A stretch of 64,000 bases of DNA from Pseudomonadota bacterium (lineage in GTDB: Bacteria > Pseudomonadota > Alphaproteobacteria > Dongiales > Dongiaceae). Positions 44,977-54,800 of the stretch are shown here, one piece after another. Position 1 is the stretch's first letter. Every line of letters starts with the position of its first letter. The notes beneath the pieces are model-generated. The model was not told the DNA's origin. It did not search any database and saw only the letters and a list, made by a program, of their open reading frames with translations. The DNA lies in NCBI GenBank assembly GCA_021792365.1, contig JAJYUT010000005.1, positions 469,668 to 533,667 on the forward strand, read 5' to 3'. Both the position numbers and the translations under genes were made by a program.

Positions 44977-46212
44977 ATGAACGCCACCATGACCATTGCG
45001 GAGCTGGACAGCGGCACCGCCTGGCGGCGGCTCGCCGCGGGGCTGGCGCTCGCCACCATTGGCGGGGTCGGCTTGTGGTCCAGCGTGGTGGTCCTGCCGA
45101 CCATTGAAGCGGAGTTCGGCGTCGACCGCGGCGGCGCCTCGATCCCCTATACGGCGACGATGGTAGCCTTTGCGATCGGCGGCGCGGTGATGGGCCGGCT
45201 GGCGGACCGTTTCGGGATCATGGTGCCGCTCATCCTCGGCGCGGTGATGCTGTGCGTCGGCTATGTCGCCGCTGCGAGCGCAGATTCCTACTGGAGCTTC
45301 GTGGTGGCCCAGGCCGTGCTCATCGGCGGTCTGGGCAGTTCCTCGACCTTCGGCCCGCTGGTCGCGGACATCTCGCACTGGTTCCTGCGGCGGCGCGGCA
45401 TCGCGATTGCGGTCGTCGCGAGCGGCAACTATCTCGCCGGCACGATCTGGCCGCCGATCCTGCAGCACGGCATCGAGACGATTGGGTGGCGCGACACCTT
45501 CATCGGACTGGGCGTGCTCTGCGTCGTCACCATGCTGCCGATCGCGTTCTTGCTGCGGCGCAAGCCGCCCGCGGAGGAGGGCATTCACGCCGCCAACGGC
45601 GCCCACGCGCCGATCGCGACCATGCCGGCGCCGCCGATGGTTCTGCAGGGGCTGCTGGTGCTGGCCGGCATCGCCTGCTGTGTCGCCATGTCGATGCCGC
45701 AGGTGCATATGATCGCCTATTGCGGCGATCTGGGCTACGGCCCGGCGCGGGGCGCGGAGATGCTGTCCGTCATGCTCGGCCTGGGTGTCGTGAGCCGGCT
45801 CGCGTCCGGCTTCATCGCCGACCGGATCGGCGGCATCGGCACGCTGATCCTCGGCTCGACGCTGCAGTGCTTGGCCCTGCTGCTCTATCTGCCATTCGAC
45901 GGGCTGGTGTCGCTCTATGTGATCGCCGGCCTGTTCGGGCTGTCGCAGGGCGGCATCGTGCCCAGCTATGCGCTGATCGTCCGGCAATACTTCCCGGCGC
46001 GCGAGGCCGGTGGGCGGATCGGCCTGGTGCTGATGGCGACCGTCATCGGAATGGCGCTCGGCGGCTGGATGTCGGGCGAGATCTTCGACCTGACCGGCTC
46101 GTACCAGACGGCGTTCCTCAACGGCATCGCCTGGAACCTGCTCAACATGGCCATCGCCCTCTGGCTGCTGCTGAGCCGCCTGCGCGGCGGCGGCATGCTC
46201 AAGCGCACCTAG
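44977..46212 (+). CDS. MFS transporter, monocarboxylate/oxalate-formate antiporter-like
   Basis: 411 residues with 12 predicted helices in two halves. The MFS loop motif between helices 2 and 3 reads GRLADRFGIMVP and is repeated in the second half (ADRIGGIGTLILG). The overall pattern (FGVDRGGASIPYTATMVAFAIGGAVMG, WFLRRRGIAIAVVASGNYLAG) fits the group that includes monocarboxylate carriers and OxlT. Export of formate or exchange for oxalate would fit the locus but is not shown. Start chosen at ATG 44977; ATG 44989 is possible. Confidence 0.85.
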   Translation: MNATMTIAELDSGTAWRRLAAGLALATIGGVGLWSSVVVLPTIEAEFGVDRGGASIPYTATMVAFAIGGAVMGRLADRFGIMVPLILGAVMLCVGYVAAASADSYWSFVVAQAVLIGGLGSSSTFGPLVADISHWFLRRRGIAIAVVASGNYLAGTIWPPILQHGIETIGWRDTFIGLGVLCVVTMLPIAFLLRRKPPAEEGIHAANGAHAPIATMPAPPMVLQGLLVLAGIACCVAMSMPQVHMIAYCGDLGYGPARGAEMLSVMLGLGVVSRLASGFIADRIGGIGTLILGSTLQCLALLLYLPFDGLVSLYVIAGLFGLSQGGIVPSYALIVRQYFPAREAGGRIGLVLMATVIGMALGGWMSGEIFDLTGSYQTAFLNGIAWNLLNMAIALWLLLSRLRGGGMLKRT

Positions 46213-46213
46213 T

Positions 46214-47359
46214 CTACGCGCGTCCCGATCCCAGCCGCACCGCCAGCGCCACCAGCTCCGCCTGGCGATGGGTGTGGGTCTTCTGGAAGCTGGATTTGAT
46301 CTGCGAGACGACGGTGGAGTAGGAGACGCCGATCATCTCCGAGGCCTGTCTCAGGCTTGCGCCGGTTGCAAGGAGCCTGACCAGGCGCGCCTCCGCGGGG
46401 GACAGGCCGAACGCGCTGCGGAGGGTTTCAATCGACACCAGGGCCGGCTTGAACTCCTGTGCCAGGACCATGATCGATCCGCCGTCGAGATCGGCGCGCG
46501 TGCTTCGGTTTCTACGTTGCAGAGCCATGACGTTGAGCGAGATCAGTGGCGTCTGCTCGTCGCCGGTTACGATGATATCGCTGGTTTGTCCCGCATCGGT
46601 TTGCGCGGGGCGTGCCGCCGCCTCGATCGCATCCCATAGCTGCCTGGTAGCCTTGGCCGAGCAAGTGACGATCCTACCGGTGGAATCGATGCTGAGGATG
46701 CGCGCGGAATCGAATAGCCGGCCGGCGGCTTCGTTCGCGAGCACGAGGCGGCCTTCCGACGTCGCAAGGATCGCGGGCTGCCGGATATGATCAAGGGCGT
46801 CCGACAACTGGCTCACGCGCAGCTTCACGTCGTTCAGTTTGATGTGCAGGCGCCCGGCGCGCCGCAAATGCGGGCTTAAGGTGCCTAGGATCTCGACCTG
46901 CGCCGAATCCTCCGGATCGGCAGCGCGGGAGCGGTGGATTCCGATGCCCAATCCGACGCCGGCCCCGCGATCCAGCGTGATCCAACTCGCCGCGCTCCAG
47001 TAGCCGTCCGTCACCTTGCGAAAGAACTCGTTGTAGTAGCTCGAGCGGACAAAGCGGTCCTGCGGCATGTAGTGATGCAGCAGGTGCACCTCGTCGGCGG
47101 GAAGGCTCATCAAGACCTGCGCCCGGACATCCTGCCGGGCGTATTGCTGCTCATAGAGCTTGGCATCAAGCTCCTTGTAACCCGCCACGCCCATGATCCT
47201 GGCGACCGGGCCGCTGCGCAGTTGGAGCGAACAGGAAACCGCGCCAGCCACATGCGCTATGTCGCTGGCAACGTCGGTCCAGAGGCCGCGCTCGTCGACG
47301 GCTGCATAAATCTTGTCGACGATCTCTTCGAACCTCGGCGCTGAAATCCCCAGGCCCAC
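46214..47359 (-). CDS. LuxR-type HTH transcriptional regulator with N-terminal sensor region
   Basis: 381 residues. The C-terminal about 65 residues form a LuxR HTH (AFGLSPAEARLVRLLATGASLRQASEMIGVSYSTVVSQIKSSFQKT). The N-terminal part resembles PAS/GAF-like regions of stand-alone LuxR regulators (EIVDKIYAAVDERGLW). GGAGGTAAGG stands directly before the GTG start. It is convergent with the MFS gene, two bases apart; its target is unknown. Confidence 0.85.
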   Translation of the reverse strand: MGLGISAPRFEEIVDKIYAAVDERGLWTDVASDIAHVAGAVSCSLQLRSGPVARIMGVAGYKELDAKLYEQQYARQDVRAQVLMSLPADEVHLLHHYMPQDRFVRSSYYNEFFRKVTDGYWSAASWITLDRGAGVGLGIGIHRSRAADPEDSAQVEILGTLSPHLRRAGRLHIKLNDVKLRVSQLSDALDHIRQPAILATSEGRLVLANEAAGRLFDSARILSIDSTGRIVTCSAKATRQLWDAIEAAARPAQTDAGQTSDIIVTGDEQTPLISLNVMALQRRNRSTRADLDGGSIMVLAQEFKPALVSIETLRSAFGLSPAEARLVRLLATGASLRQASEMIGVSYSTVVSQIKSSFQKTHTHRQAELVALAVRLGSGRA

Positions 47360-47737
47360 CCTTACCTCCGGGCTGCGAGCGGCAAGCGTTTCGAGACAAT
47401 CAGGGAGCTGCCCCAGGATAGACGATGGACACTGTTCCGTCTGCCCTGGTCTTCCTCGACCAGCAGAAAGCCGCCCTGAAAGCCGCAGCGCGGGATGGGG
47501 TAGCGGTCGACTTCCTTAAAAATCAACTGTTTGCTGGTGACGCCGTCGCCCGGCCAAACGGTCGGTCCTCAGCGGCGAGGAAATTCACAACTCTTTCCCC
47601 CAATTGGGGGATGAGGAGGCAGGTGATTCCCACAAAATGCGTCTCCGTGACGGGTGGCAGAGACGTCATGTCCGAGATGCGAGCACCGGAACAATCGTTG
47701 CCAGCGGGCCGCCGAAGTATGGCTTGGAGTGCTTCGG
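47360..47737. other. Intergenic region with a 14-bp palindrome
   Basis: About 380 bases upstream of the LuxR-type gene without a credible gene. CCCCCAATTGGGGG at 47597-47610 is a perfect palindrome and a possible protein site. Confidence 0.45.
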
Positions 47738-48001
47738 ATGGCCGATAGCGTGGCGCGTCAGGCAGCGCCGGGGAGGGCGAGTTCCGGCCGGGTGACCGGA
47801 CGGAACCAAAGACCGGCGCTGCATGATGCGCGCTGCGGCCCGGCCGGTCATCCCGTTGCGCCGCGCGCCTCCGGACCGTCCGAATTGGACAGGTTCCGCG
47901 GGATCCTCGGCAGGGCGGCTTCGCATGCATCCGATGCCATCCGCGCCGGCAACGCGGAGGCGGACGAACTGCCGCCGCAGCCCGTCCACGATGATTATTG
48001 A
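47738..48001 (+). CDS. Hypothetical protein, 87 residues, doubtful
   Basis: An open frame MADSVARQAAPGRASSGR... ending in an acidic tail (ELPPQPVHDDY). The last 35 residues (SELDRFRGILGRAASHASDAI) look helix-forming and protein-like, while the first half is GC-bias filler. There is only a weak GGAG upstream. I recognise no family. Confidence 0.25.
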   Translation: MADSVARQAAPGRASSGRVTGRNQRPALHDARCGPAGHPVAPRASGPSELDRFRGILGRAASHASDAIRAGNAEADELPPQPVHDDY

Positions 48002-48028
48002 GCGATGTGCGCAGCAGGAGACAGCGCG

Positions 48029-48148
48029 ATGTGGGAACTTAATTCATATCGAGATCTATTAAGCGAGAACACTGGTCATCGTCATGTGATCGGCAGCGCC
48101 ATGATCCTTCTTGCCGTTGCGGTGCTGCTGCTTGTTGCCTTTGCCTGA
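48029..48148 (+). CDS. Small membrane protein, 39 residues
   Basis: Short soluble head (MWELNSYRDLLSENTGHR) followed by one hydrophobic helix to the end (AMILLAVAVLLLVAFA). AGGAGACAGCGCG precedes the ATG, and an intrinsic terminator lies about 100 bases downstream on the same strand, which supports a real short transcript. No family recognised. Confidence 0.5.
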   Translation: MWELNSYRDLLSENTGHRHVIGSAMILLAVAVLLLVAFA

Positions 48149-48253
48149 CCCGAGGATTGCGATTGCGAGAACTGCGACTGCCTGAAATTCCCTAGCTTGC
48201 CATCAGCATTCCGCAACTGGACCGACGATCCGTCCCCACTTTCGTTGGTCGGT

Positions 48254-48297
48254 GGCGGCGAGGCCCCGGTCCCGGGGGCCTCGCCGCCGAATTTTTC
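48254..48297 (+). terminator. Strong intrinsic terminator
   Basis: Perfect 14-bp stem GGCGGCGAGGCCCC/GGGGCCTCGCCGCC, 7-base loop, then GAATTTTTCC. The T-run is on the plus strand, so it ends the transcript that contains the small membrane-protein gene. Confidence 0.85.
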
Positions 48298-48311
48298 CAA
48301 GGCGATAGCGT

Positions 48312-50375
48312 TCAGCCATCGAGCACATCTCGGATGCGCGCGGCCAGCTCGTGCTTGCGGTATGGCTTCGACAGCAGACGCACGCCCGGGTCGAGTTTGC
48401 CGAGGCGTAGGATGGAATCCTCCGTGTACCCCGACGTGAACAGCGTCTTCAGCTTGGGGCGCCGGCTCCTGGCAGCCTCGGCGAGCTGACGACCGGTCAT
48501 GCCGCCCGGCATCACTACGTCCGTGAACAGGAGATCGATCGCAGGGCCGCCCTCCAGGATGCTCAAGGCCTCGAGCCCGTTGGCCGCTTCGACCACACGG
48601 TAGCCGAGTTCGGTCAGCTGGCGCAGCACCAGGCGACGCACATCGGGGTTGTCCTCCACGACCAGGATGGTCTCCCCGCCGCCCTGGCGCGGCGCCACGG
48701 CGGACGTCCTGTCGGCATTGCTCGATCCACTGGACAGCCGCGGCAGATAGAGCCGGACGGTCGTGCCGTGGTCGACCTCGCTGTAGATCTTGACGTGCCC
48801 GCCGGATTGCTTGGCGAAGCCATAGATCATGCTTAGCCCGAGGCCGGTTCCCTTGCCGATTTCCTTGGTCGTGTAGAACGGCTCGAAGACGTGGGCCAGC
48901 ACCTCCGGCGGCATCCCCGTGCCGGTATCCGTCACCGCCATCATGACGTAGTCCCCCGGCGCGACCTCCATGTTGCTGCTGGCGTAATCCTCGTCCAGAT
49001 GCACATTGGCCGTTTCGATCGTAAGCTTGCCGCCCCCGGGCATGGCATCGCGCGCGTTGATCGCTAGGTTGAGCAGCGAATTCTCCACCTGGCCGGTATC
49101 AGCCAGGGCCGGCCACAGATCCTCCGCCAGTCTCATGTCTATCTCGACATGCTCTCCGAGCGTGCGGCGCAGGAGGTCGTTCATTTCGGCGATCAGGTTG
49201 TTGAAATCGACACGTCGTGCCATCAACATCTGCTGGCGCGAGAAAGCCAGCAGCCGGTGGGTCAGGGCGGCGCCGCCTTCCGCCGCGTGCAGCGCCTGGT
49301 CGATTGCCGGGCGCAGCGCCGGCGGAATGCTCCGCGGGTCAACATCGAGTGCGCCGATGATGACAGTGAGAAGGTTGTTGAAATCGTGCGCGACTCCGCC
49401 GGTCAGCTGCCCGACCGCGTCCATTTTCTGGATGTGATGGAGTCTCGACTCCGCTTCGCGCTGTGCGGTGACGTCGCGGCCAGATGAAATGACGTGTACT
49501 ATTCCGTCCTGAAGGAAGGGCGCCGCCTGGAACTCCCCGATGCGCATCTTGCCGTCGAGCCCGACGATCCGCATCTCCGTCAACTGCAAGGGTTCAAGCG
49601 TGTCCGTCAGATGGCGGGTCCGCTCGATAGCGCGTTCCCGATCGTCGGGATGGAAGAAATTGAAGATTGGGGTACCGATCAGGTCATCCACGCTCTTTGC
49701 GCCGAACAGGCGCGCTGCGGCCGGATTGGCGAACTGCACTGTGCCGTCGACGTGGATCCAGATGCCTTCCTGAACGACAGCGAACACGCGGCTGAATCGC
49801 TGCTCGCTCGCCTGCCGCTGCGCCTCGCTGGTTGCGAGCGCGAGCTCCGCGCGCTTCTGCTTGGTCGTATCTATGTCGAAACCACCGACCGCGATGACAT
49901 TCCCGCCTTCGTCGCGGATCGGGAACTTGACGAAGAGCGCCCACTCGTAACCCGCATTGGGCGGCATACGCGTTTCCTGCAGAATCGGCTCGTTGGTCGC
50001 CACCACCTTCCGGTCCATGTCCTCGATGGCGGCAGCAAAGGTTGAGTCGAAAATGTCGCGGATGGTCTTGCCGAAATACTGCTTCGAGCCCATCCGGAGG
50101 ACTCGTTCGGCCTCGCGGTTGTAGAACAGGTAGCGCCCTTCGATGTCCTTTATATAGGTGATGAAGGGCGCGTTCTGTAGCAGCGACAGGAAGACCTCGC
50201 GTAGCTTCGCTTCGGTCTCGGCATGCTGCTCCGCAGGAATGGCGGCAGGAATGGCGGCCGCCCGCGCAATGACGCGCAACTCCTCGGTTGCAATGCGAAC
50301 GGCATCCTCCAGCGCGCGCGCGTTCTGGATGCGCAGCAAGACGTCTGCAATGGAGGCGACCTTGTCCTCGGCCAC
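48312..50375 (-). CDS. Hybrid histidine kinase (PAS-PAS-HisKA-HATPase-REC)
   Basis: 687 residues, no membrane helices. Two PAS domains (about 60-180 and 200-310; YIKDIEGRYLFYNREAERVLRMGS and VQEGIWIHVDGTVQFANPAA), HisKA with GGVAHDFNNLLTVI (about 335), HATPase with GTGMPPEVLAHVFEPFYTTKEIGKGTGLGL-type boxes, and a C-terminal receiver (FTDVVMPGG). It closely resembles the kinase at 19113 in its catalytic half, so the two are paralogs. GTG at 50375 has AAGG at a suitable distance; the GTG at 50381 lies directly against it. A receiver gene lies 167 bases upstream. Confidence 0.9.
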   Translation of the reverse strand: MAEDKVASIADVLLRIQNARALEDAVRIATEELRVIARAAAIPAAIPAEQHAETEAKLREVFLSLLQNAPFITYIKDIEGRYLFYNREAERVLRMGSKQYFGKTIRDIFDSTFAAAIEDMDRKVVATNEPILQETRMPPNAGYEWALFVKFPIRDEGGNVIAVGGFDIDTTKQKRAELALATSEAQRQASEQRFSRVFAVVQEGIWIHVDGTVQFANPAAARLFGAKSVDDLIGTPIFNFFHPDDRERAIERTRHLTDTLEPLQLTEMRIVGLDGKMRIGEFQAAPFLQDGIVHVISSGRDVTAQREAESRLHHIQKMDAVGQLTGGVAHDFNNLLTVIIGALDVDPRSIPPALRPAIDQALHAAEGGAALTHRLLAFSRQQMLMARRVDFNNLIAEMNDLLRRTLGEHVEIDMRLAEDLWPALADTGQVENSLLNLAINARDAMPGGGKLTIETANVHLDEDYASSNMEVAPGDYVMMAVTDTGTGMPPEVLAHVFEPFYTTKEIGKGTGLGLSMIYGFAKQSGGHVKIYSEVDHGTTVRLYLPRLSSGSSNADRTSAVAPRQGGGETILVVEDNPDVRRLVLRQLTELGYRVVEAANGLEALSILEGGPAIDLLFTDVVMPGGMTGRQLAEAARSRRPKLKTLFTSGYTEDSILRLGKLDPGVRLLSKPYRKHELAARIRDVLDG

Positions 50376-50542
50376 GAGCACCCTTAGATGATATCAACCC
50401 GGGGGTGCAGCAATCGACTATCTAGGCAGCCCCGGCCAGTGATCATAGCGCGTTACGGCGCAGCCGGAAGAGTAGAATCGCGGGAGCGGCGAGGAGAAAG
50501 GCAGGATCAGACGGGGAGGCAGGACGGCGCGCCGGCGGCGCC

Positions 50543-50932
50543 TTACTTCGCCGCTTCCGCCTGCTTGATGACGGCGTGGATGGCGTGGTAGGCGATCGGC
50601 TTGCGGGCCGTGCCGATGATGTGCAGGCCGCGCATTCTGCCCGCCTGGGCAGCGATATCGAGGTCCTGCTGCGAGACGCCGCTGATGATGATCACGTCGC
50701 CCTTGAACCCGAGCGCACCGAGCACGCCGAGCAGGGCATAGCCATCGCGGTCCGGGATTCCGATGTCGAGCACAACGATGTCCGGAGTCCATTCGGTGAC
50801 CAGGCGCTCGAACGCCTTGGTATGGTCGAGCGTCGCAACCTCGAGGGACAGCGCGGTGCCGGCGCGTTCGATAGTCGCCACGTCGCGCGGCTCGTCATCG
50901 ACGATCAGAATTCGCCCGGTCTTCCCGGCCAT
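50543..50932 (-). CDS. Single-domain response regulator (receiver)
   Basis: 129 residues, one receiver domain: acidic pair in RILIVDDEPRDV, phosphoacceptor Asp in DIVVLDIGIPDRDG, Thr/Ser region IIISGVS and the conserved Lys in TARKPI. There is no output domain, so it probably works as a phosphorelay intermediate or by protein contact, likely with the adjacent hybrid kinase. GGAGTGCGCTC precedes the ATG. Confidence 0.9.
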   Translation of the reverse strand: MAGKTGRILIVDDEPRDVATIERAGTALSLEVATLDHTKAFERLVTEWTPDIVVLDIGIPDRDGYALLGVLGALGFKGDVIIISGVSQQDLDIAAQAGRMRGLHIIGTARKPIAYHAIHAVIKQAEAAK

Positions 50933-51026
50933 GAGCGCACTCCAAGCTTCCGTGGAATGCGGACATCCGAGACCAGAATGGTTAAGAAAACCTTGAGGGA
51001 CGTGTCCGCGCCAGTCAATGAAGGAG

Positions 51027-51809
51027 CTAGGTAAACGCGACGGTCACGCGGCCAAGTCCGGTGAATTCGGCCACGAACTGATCACCCGGCGCGATTGCGG
51101 CCGGCGTGATGCAGGTGCCGGTCGTGACGATGTCTTCTGCCTGGAGGCCGATGCCACGCTGCGAGAGATGATTGGCGAGCCAGGCGAGCGCGATGCGCGG
51201 ATCGCCCAGAGCCTCGGCGCCGCTTCCTTCGACGGCAAGCGCGCCGTTCCTGAGCGCGCGGACCTTCTGCGCCGACAGGTCAAGACGGCGCCAGTCGCGC
51301 ACCTCCGGGCCGAGCAAAAACCACGCGGCAAACGCATCGTCGGCCAGGATCTGCGCCGGCCCGATCTCGGCGAAACGCTCGAACCGCGCGTCCGGCACTT
51401 CGATGGCGAGATGAAGCGCGGCGACGGCGTCGCACACCTCCCGCTGGTCGTAGGCGGTGTCTCGTGGTGGGAGAGTGCGGCCGATGCGGAAGGCGAATTC
51501 TGCCTCCATCACCTTCATGTGCAGCGGCGCGGCCGGCAGGCGCGCGCCGTCCGGCACCACGAAATCCTTGAACAGCCGCCCGGCGAGCGGTTCGGTCACG
51601 CGGATATGCTCCTGGCCTGCCTTGCTGGTCGCCGCGATCTTCCATCCCAGGACGGGTTGGGCGGCCGTCGCGACCATCGCCTCCTGGATCGCGTATCCTT
51701 CCACCAGGGAATGCGGCCGCAGATGCTCGGGCAGGGCGTCGATGCGCCGCTGCTCCAGGCGGGTCTTCCAGAGCAGAGCGGCCGCCTGCTCAATCTGCGA
51801 TTGGTCCAT
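51027..51809 (-). CDS. 2-keto-4-pentenoate hydratase family protein
   Basis: 260 residues, fumarylacetoacetase-related fold as in MhpD/HpcG. Family marks: GYAIQEAM, GWKIAATSKAGQEHI, the metal-binding acidic residues in MEAEFAFRIGR, and VTTGTCITP near the end. Such enzymes hydrate 2-hydroxypenta-2,4-dienoates in aromatic meta-cleavage pathways, but some members decarboxylate. No aromatic pathway genes are adjacent. It starts at ATG 51809 behind GGGGGAATCAC. Confidence 0.9.
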   Translation of the reverse strand: MDQSQIEQAAALLWKTRLEQRRIDALPEHLRPHSLVEGYAIQEAMVATAAQPVLGWKIAATSKAGQEHIRVTEPLAGRLFKDFVVPDGARLPAAPLHMKVMEAEFAFRIGRTLPPRDTAYDQREVCDAVAALHLAIEVPDARFERFAEIGPAQILADDAFAAWFLLGPEVRDWRRLDLSAQKVRALRNGALAVEGSGAEALGDPRIALAWLANHLSQRGIGLQAEDIVTTGTCITPAAIAPGDQFVAEFTGLGRVTVAFT

Positions 51810-51860
51810 GTGTGATTCCCCCTGACAGCGACGGTGAAGGCAGCATAGCCAAACGGGCGC

Positions 51861-54800
51861 TCAGTGGAAGTCCCGGCTGCGTATGCGCAGGCGCTGATCG
51901 CCGCTGGTGGCATATTTCACCTGATCGCCGCGCGCGATCACCCGGTCGGTATCGTGCTGCTCCTCGCTCAGGGTCCGCAGCAGCGGACTCAGATCCGTCA
52001 CCCGGTCGGCAACAACGTGGATCACCATGCCTTCGCGCTGCAGCTTCCCCTCGATTGCGACCATCCGGCTGCCGAGCACGATGCGGCGATAGGTCTCGAA
52101 CACCTTTGGCCACACGACGATATTGGCGATCCCGCCATCGTCCTCGAGAGTCATGAAGATGACGCCGCTGGCGGTGCCGGGACGCTGGCGCACCAGGACG
52201 AGGCCGGCCACCTTGATGCGGTTGCCGTTCTCGGCAGCCGGGAGTTTCCCGTTGGGCGTGACTCCAAGGGCGTCCAGCCGCGCGCGCAGCAGCGAGACCG
52301 GATGGGCGCGCAGCGAGAATCCGACCGTGTGGTAATCCTCCAGGATCTGCTCGCCCAGGCTCATCGCCGGCAGTGGCGCCAACAGATCCTCCGCCGGGAT
52401 GTGCGAGGGCCAGCCGTGATCGGCCGATGCGCCGTCATCTGCGTCGAACAAAGGCAATTGTCCCTCATCCAGGGCATGGATTTGCCACAAGGCGCGGCGG
52501 CGGTCGATGAAAAGCGAGCCATAGGCGTCGGCCTTGGCCAGGGTTTCCAGGGCTGCCGGACCCAGGCTGCTCCTGCGCCACAAATCGTGCAGCGTGCGAT
52601 ATCCCGCGCCGCGCGCCTTGACCAGCGCGTCGGCATCCTGCCTGCGGCAGCCGCTGATTCCGCGGAATCCAAGGCGCAAAGCCAGCTTGCCGTCATAGGT
52701 GCGCTCGAGCGTGTTGTCCCATTCGCTGACATTGACGTCGATCGGGCGCACCTCGACGCCATGCTCGCGGGCATCGCGCACCAGTTGCGCCGGCGCGTAG
52801 AACCCCATCGGTTGGGAATTCAGGATGGCGCAGGCGAAGACAGCCGGGTGGCGACACTTCAGCCAGGCCGAGACATAGACCAGCAGGGCGAAACTGGCGG
52901 CGTGGCTCTCGGGGAAGCCGTAATCGCCGAATCCCTCGATCTGCTTGAAGCAGCGCTCGGCGAAGTCGCGGGTATACTTTTTCGCGACCATGCCTTCGAT
53001 GAACTTCTCCTTGAGAGTGCCGATCGTGCCGGATCGCCGGAACGTCGCCATCGCCCGCCGCAGCTGGTCCGATTCCGCCGGCGTGAAGCCGGCCGCGACG
53101 ATGGCGATGCGCATGGCCTGTTCCTGGAACAGGGGCACGCCATAGGTCTTCTTGAGAACTTCGTTTAGCTCGGGGCTGGGGATTTCCGCTTTCTCCAATT
53201 TGTCGCGCCGTCGCAGATAGGGGTGCACCATGTCGCCCTGGATCGGGCCTGGCCGGACGATCGCGACCTCCACCACCAGGTCGTAGAAGCAGCGCGGTTT
53301 GAGGCGCGGCAGCATGCTCATTTGCGCGCGGCTTTCCACCTGGAACACGCCCACGGAATCCGCCTTGCACAGCATGTCGTAGACTTCAGGCTCTTCCGGC
53401 GGGATGGTGGCGAGAGTCAGCTTTTCCCCGCAATGCCGCTCGATCAGCTCGAACCCCTTGCGGATGCAGGTCAGCATGCCGAGCGCCAGCACGTCGACCT
53501 TCAGCATGCGCAGGGTATCGAGGTCGTCCTTGTCCCATTCGATAACGGTGCGGTTCTCCATCGACGCATTCTCGATCGGTACGTATTCGTGGAGGCTGCC
53601 GCGGGTGATGACGAAGCCGCCAACATGCTGCGAGAGGTGGCGCGGGAAACCGATCAGCTCTCCCGCCAAGGCGATGACCTGTGCGAGCCGAGACTCCGCG
53701 GGGTCGAGGCCGGCCTGACGGATGTGCTGCTGGACGATATTGTCATCGCCCCAGCCCCAGACCGCCTTCGACAGGCGATTGAGCACGTCCTCGCTGAGGC
53801 CGAATACCTTGCCCACGTCGCGCATCGCGCTTTTCGGGCGATAGGAAATGACCGTGGCGGCGATGCCCGCGCGGTGCCGGCCGTATTTATCATAGATGTA
53901 TTGGATGACCTCCTCGCGCCGCTCATGCTCGAAATCGACGTCGATGTCCGGCGGCTCATTGCGCTCGGCGGAGACGAAGCGCTCGAACAGCAGATCGACC
54001 TTGACCGGATCCACCGCCGTGATGCGCAGGCAATAGCAGACCACCGAGTTCGCCGCCGAGCCACGGCCCTGGCACAGGATGCCCTTGCTCTCCGCGAACC
54101 TGACGATGTCCTGCACCGTCAGGAAATAGGGCGCATAGTTCAGCTTCCCGATCAGGGCCAGTTCCTGCTCGAGCGTGTTCCTGATTTTCTCCGGGATGCC
54201 GTCCGGATAGCGTCTCGCGGCGCCCTCCCAGGTGAGCTGCTCCAGATGCTGCTGCGGCGTGACGCCATCCGGCACCGGCTCGCTCGGATATTCGTAACGC
54301 AGCTCGTCGAGCGAGAAGCGGCAGGAATCGGCGAGCCGTGCGGCATTCTCCAGCGCCTCGGGCCAATGCCTGAACAGGCGCTGCATCTCCTCGGGCGATT
54401 TCAGGTGGCGCTCGGCATTGGCCAGCAAGCGAAAGCCAGCCTCCTCGATGGTCACATGCTCGCGGATGCAGGTCATCACGTCCTGCAGCGGCCGCCGCTC
54501 GGGCATGTGATAGAGCACGTCGTTGGTGACGATGAGGGGCAGGCGATACTCCGCTCCCAGTTCGGCAAGTCGGCTGATACGCCGTGCATCATCGCCGCGA
54601 TAGAGGTGGCTGACCGCCAGATGCGCGTTCCTGCCGATATCGTTGCGGAACCGTTTCAGGAATGCGGTAAAGCCTTCCTCGATCTCCTCCGGCGCCAGCG
54701 CAACCAGGTGCTGGCCGAGGCGATGATCGAGCACGTCGGCATAGGTGAGCTCGCACTTGCCTTTCTCCGTGCGCCGCTTGCCCTTTGTGAGCAGGGTGCT

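Noticed and set aside
47425..47748. 107-codon frame upstream of the doubtful gene at 47738
   Set aside because: No ribosome site, no protein-like composition, and it crosses the CCCCCAATTGGGGG palindrome.
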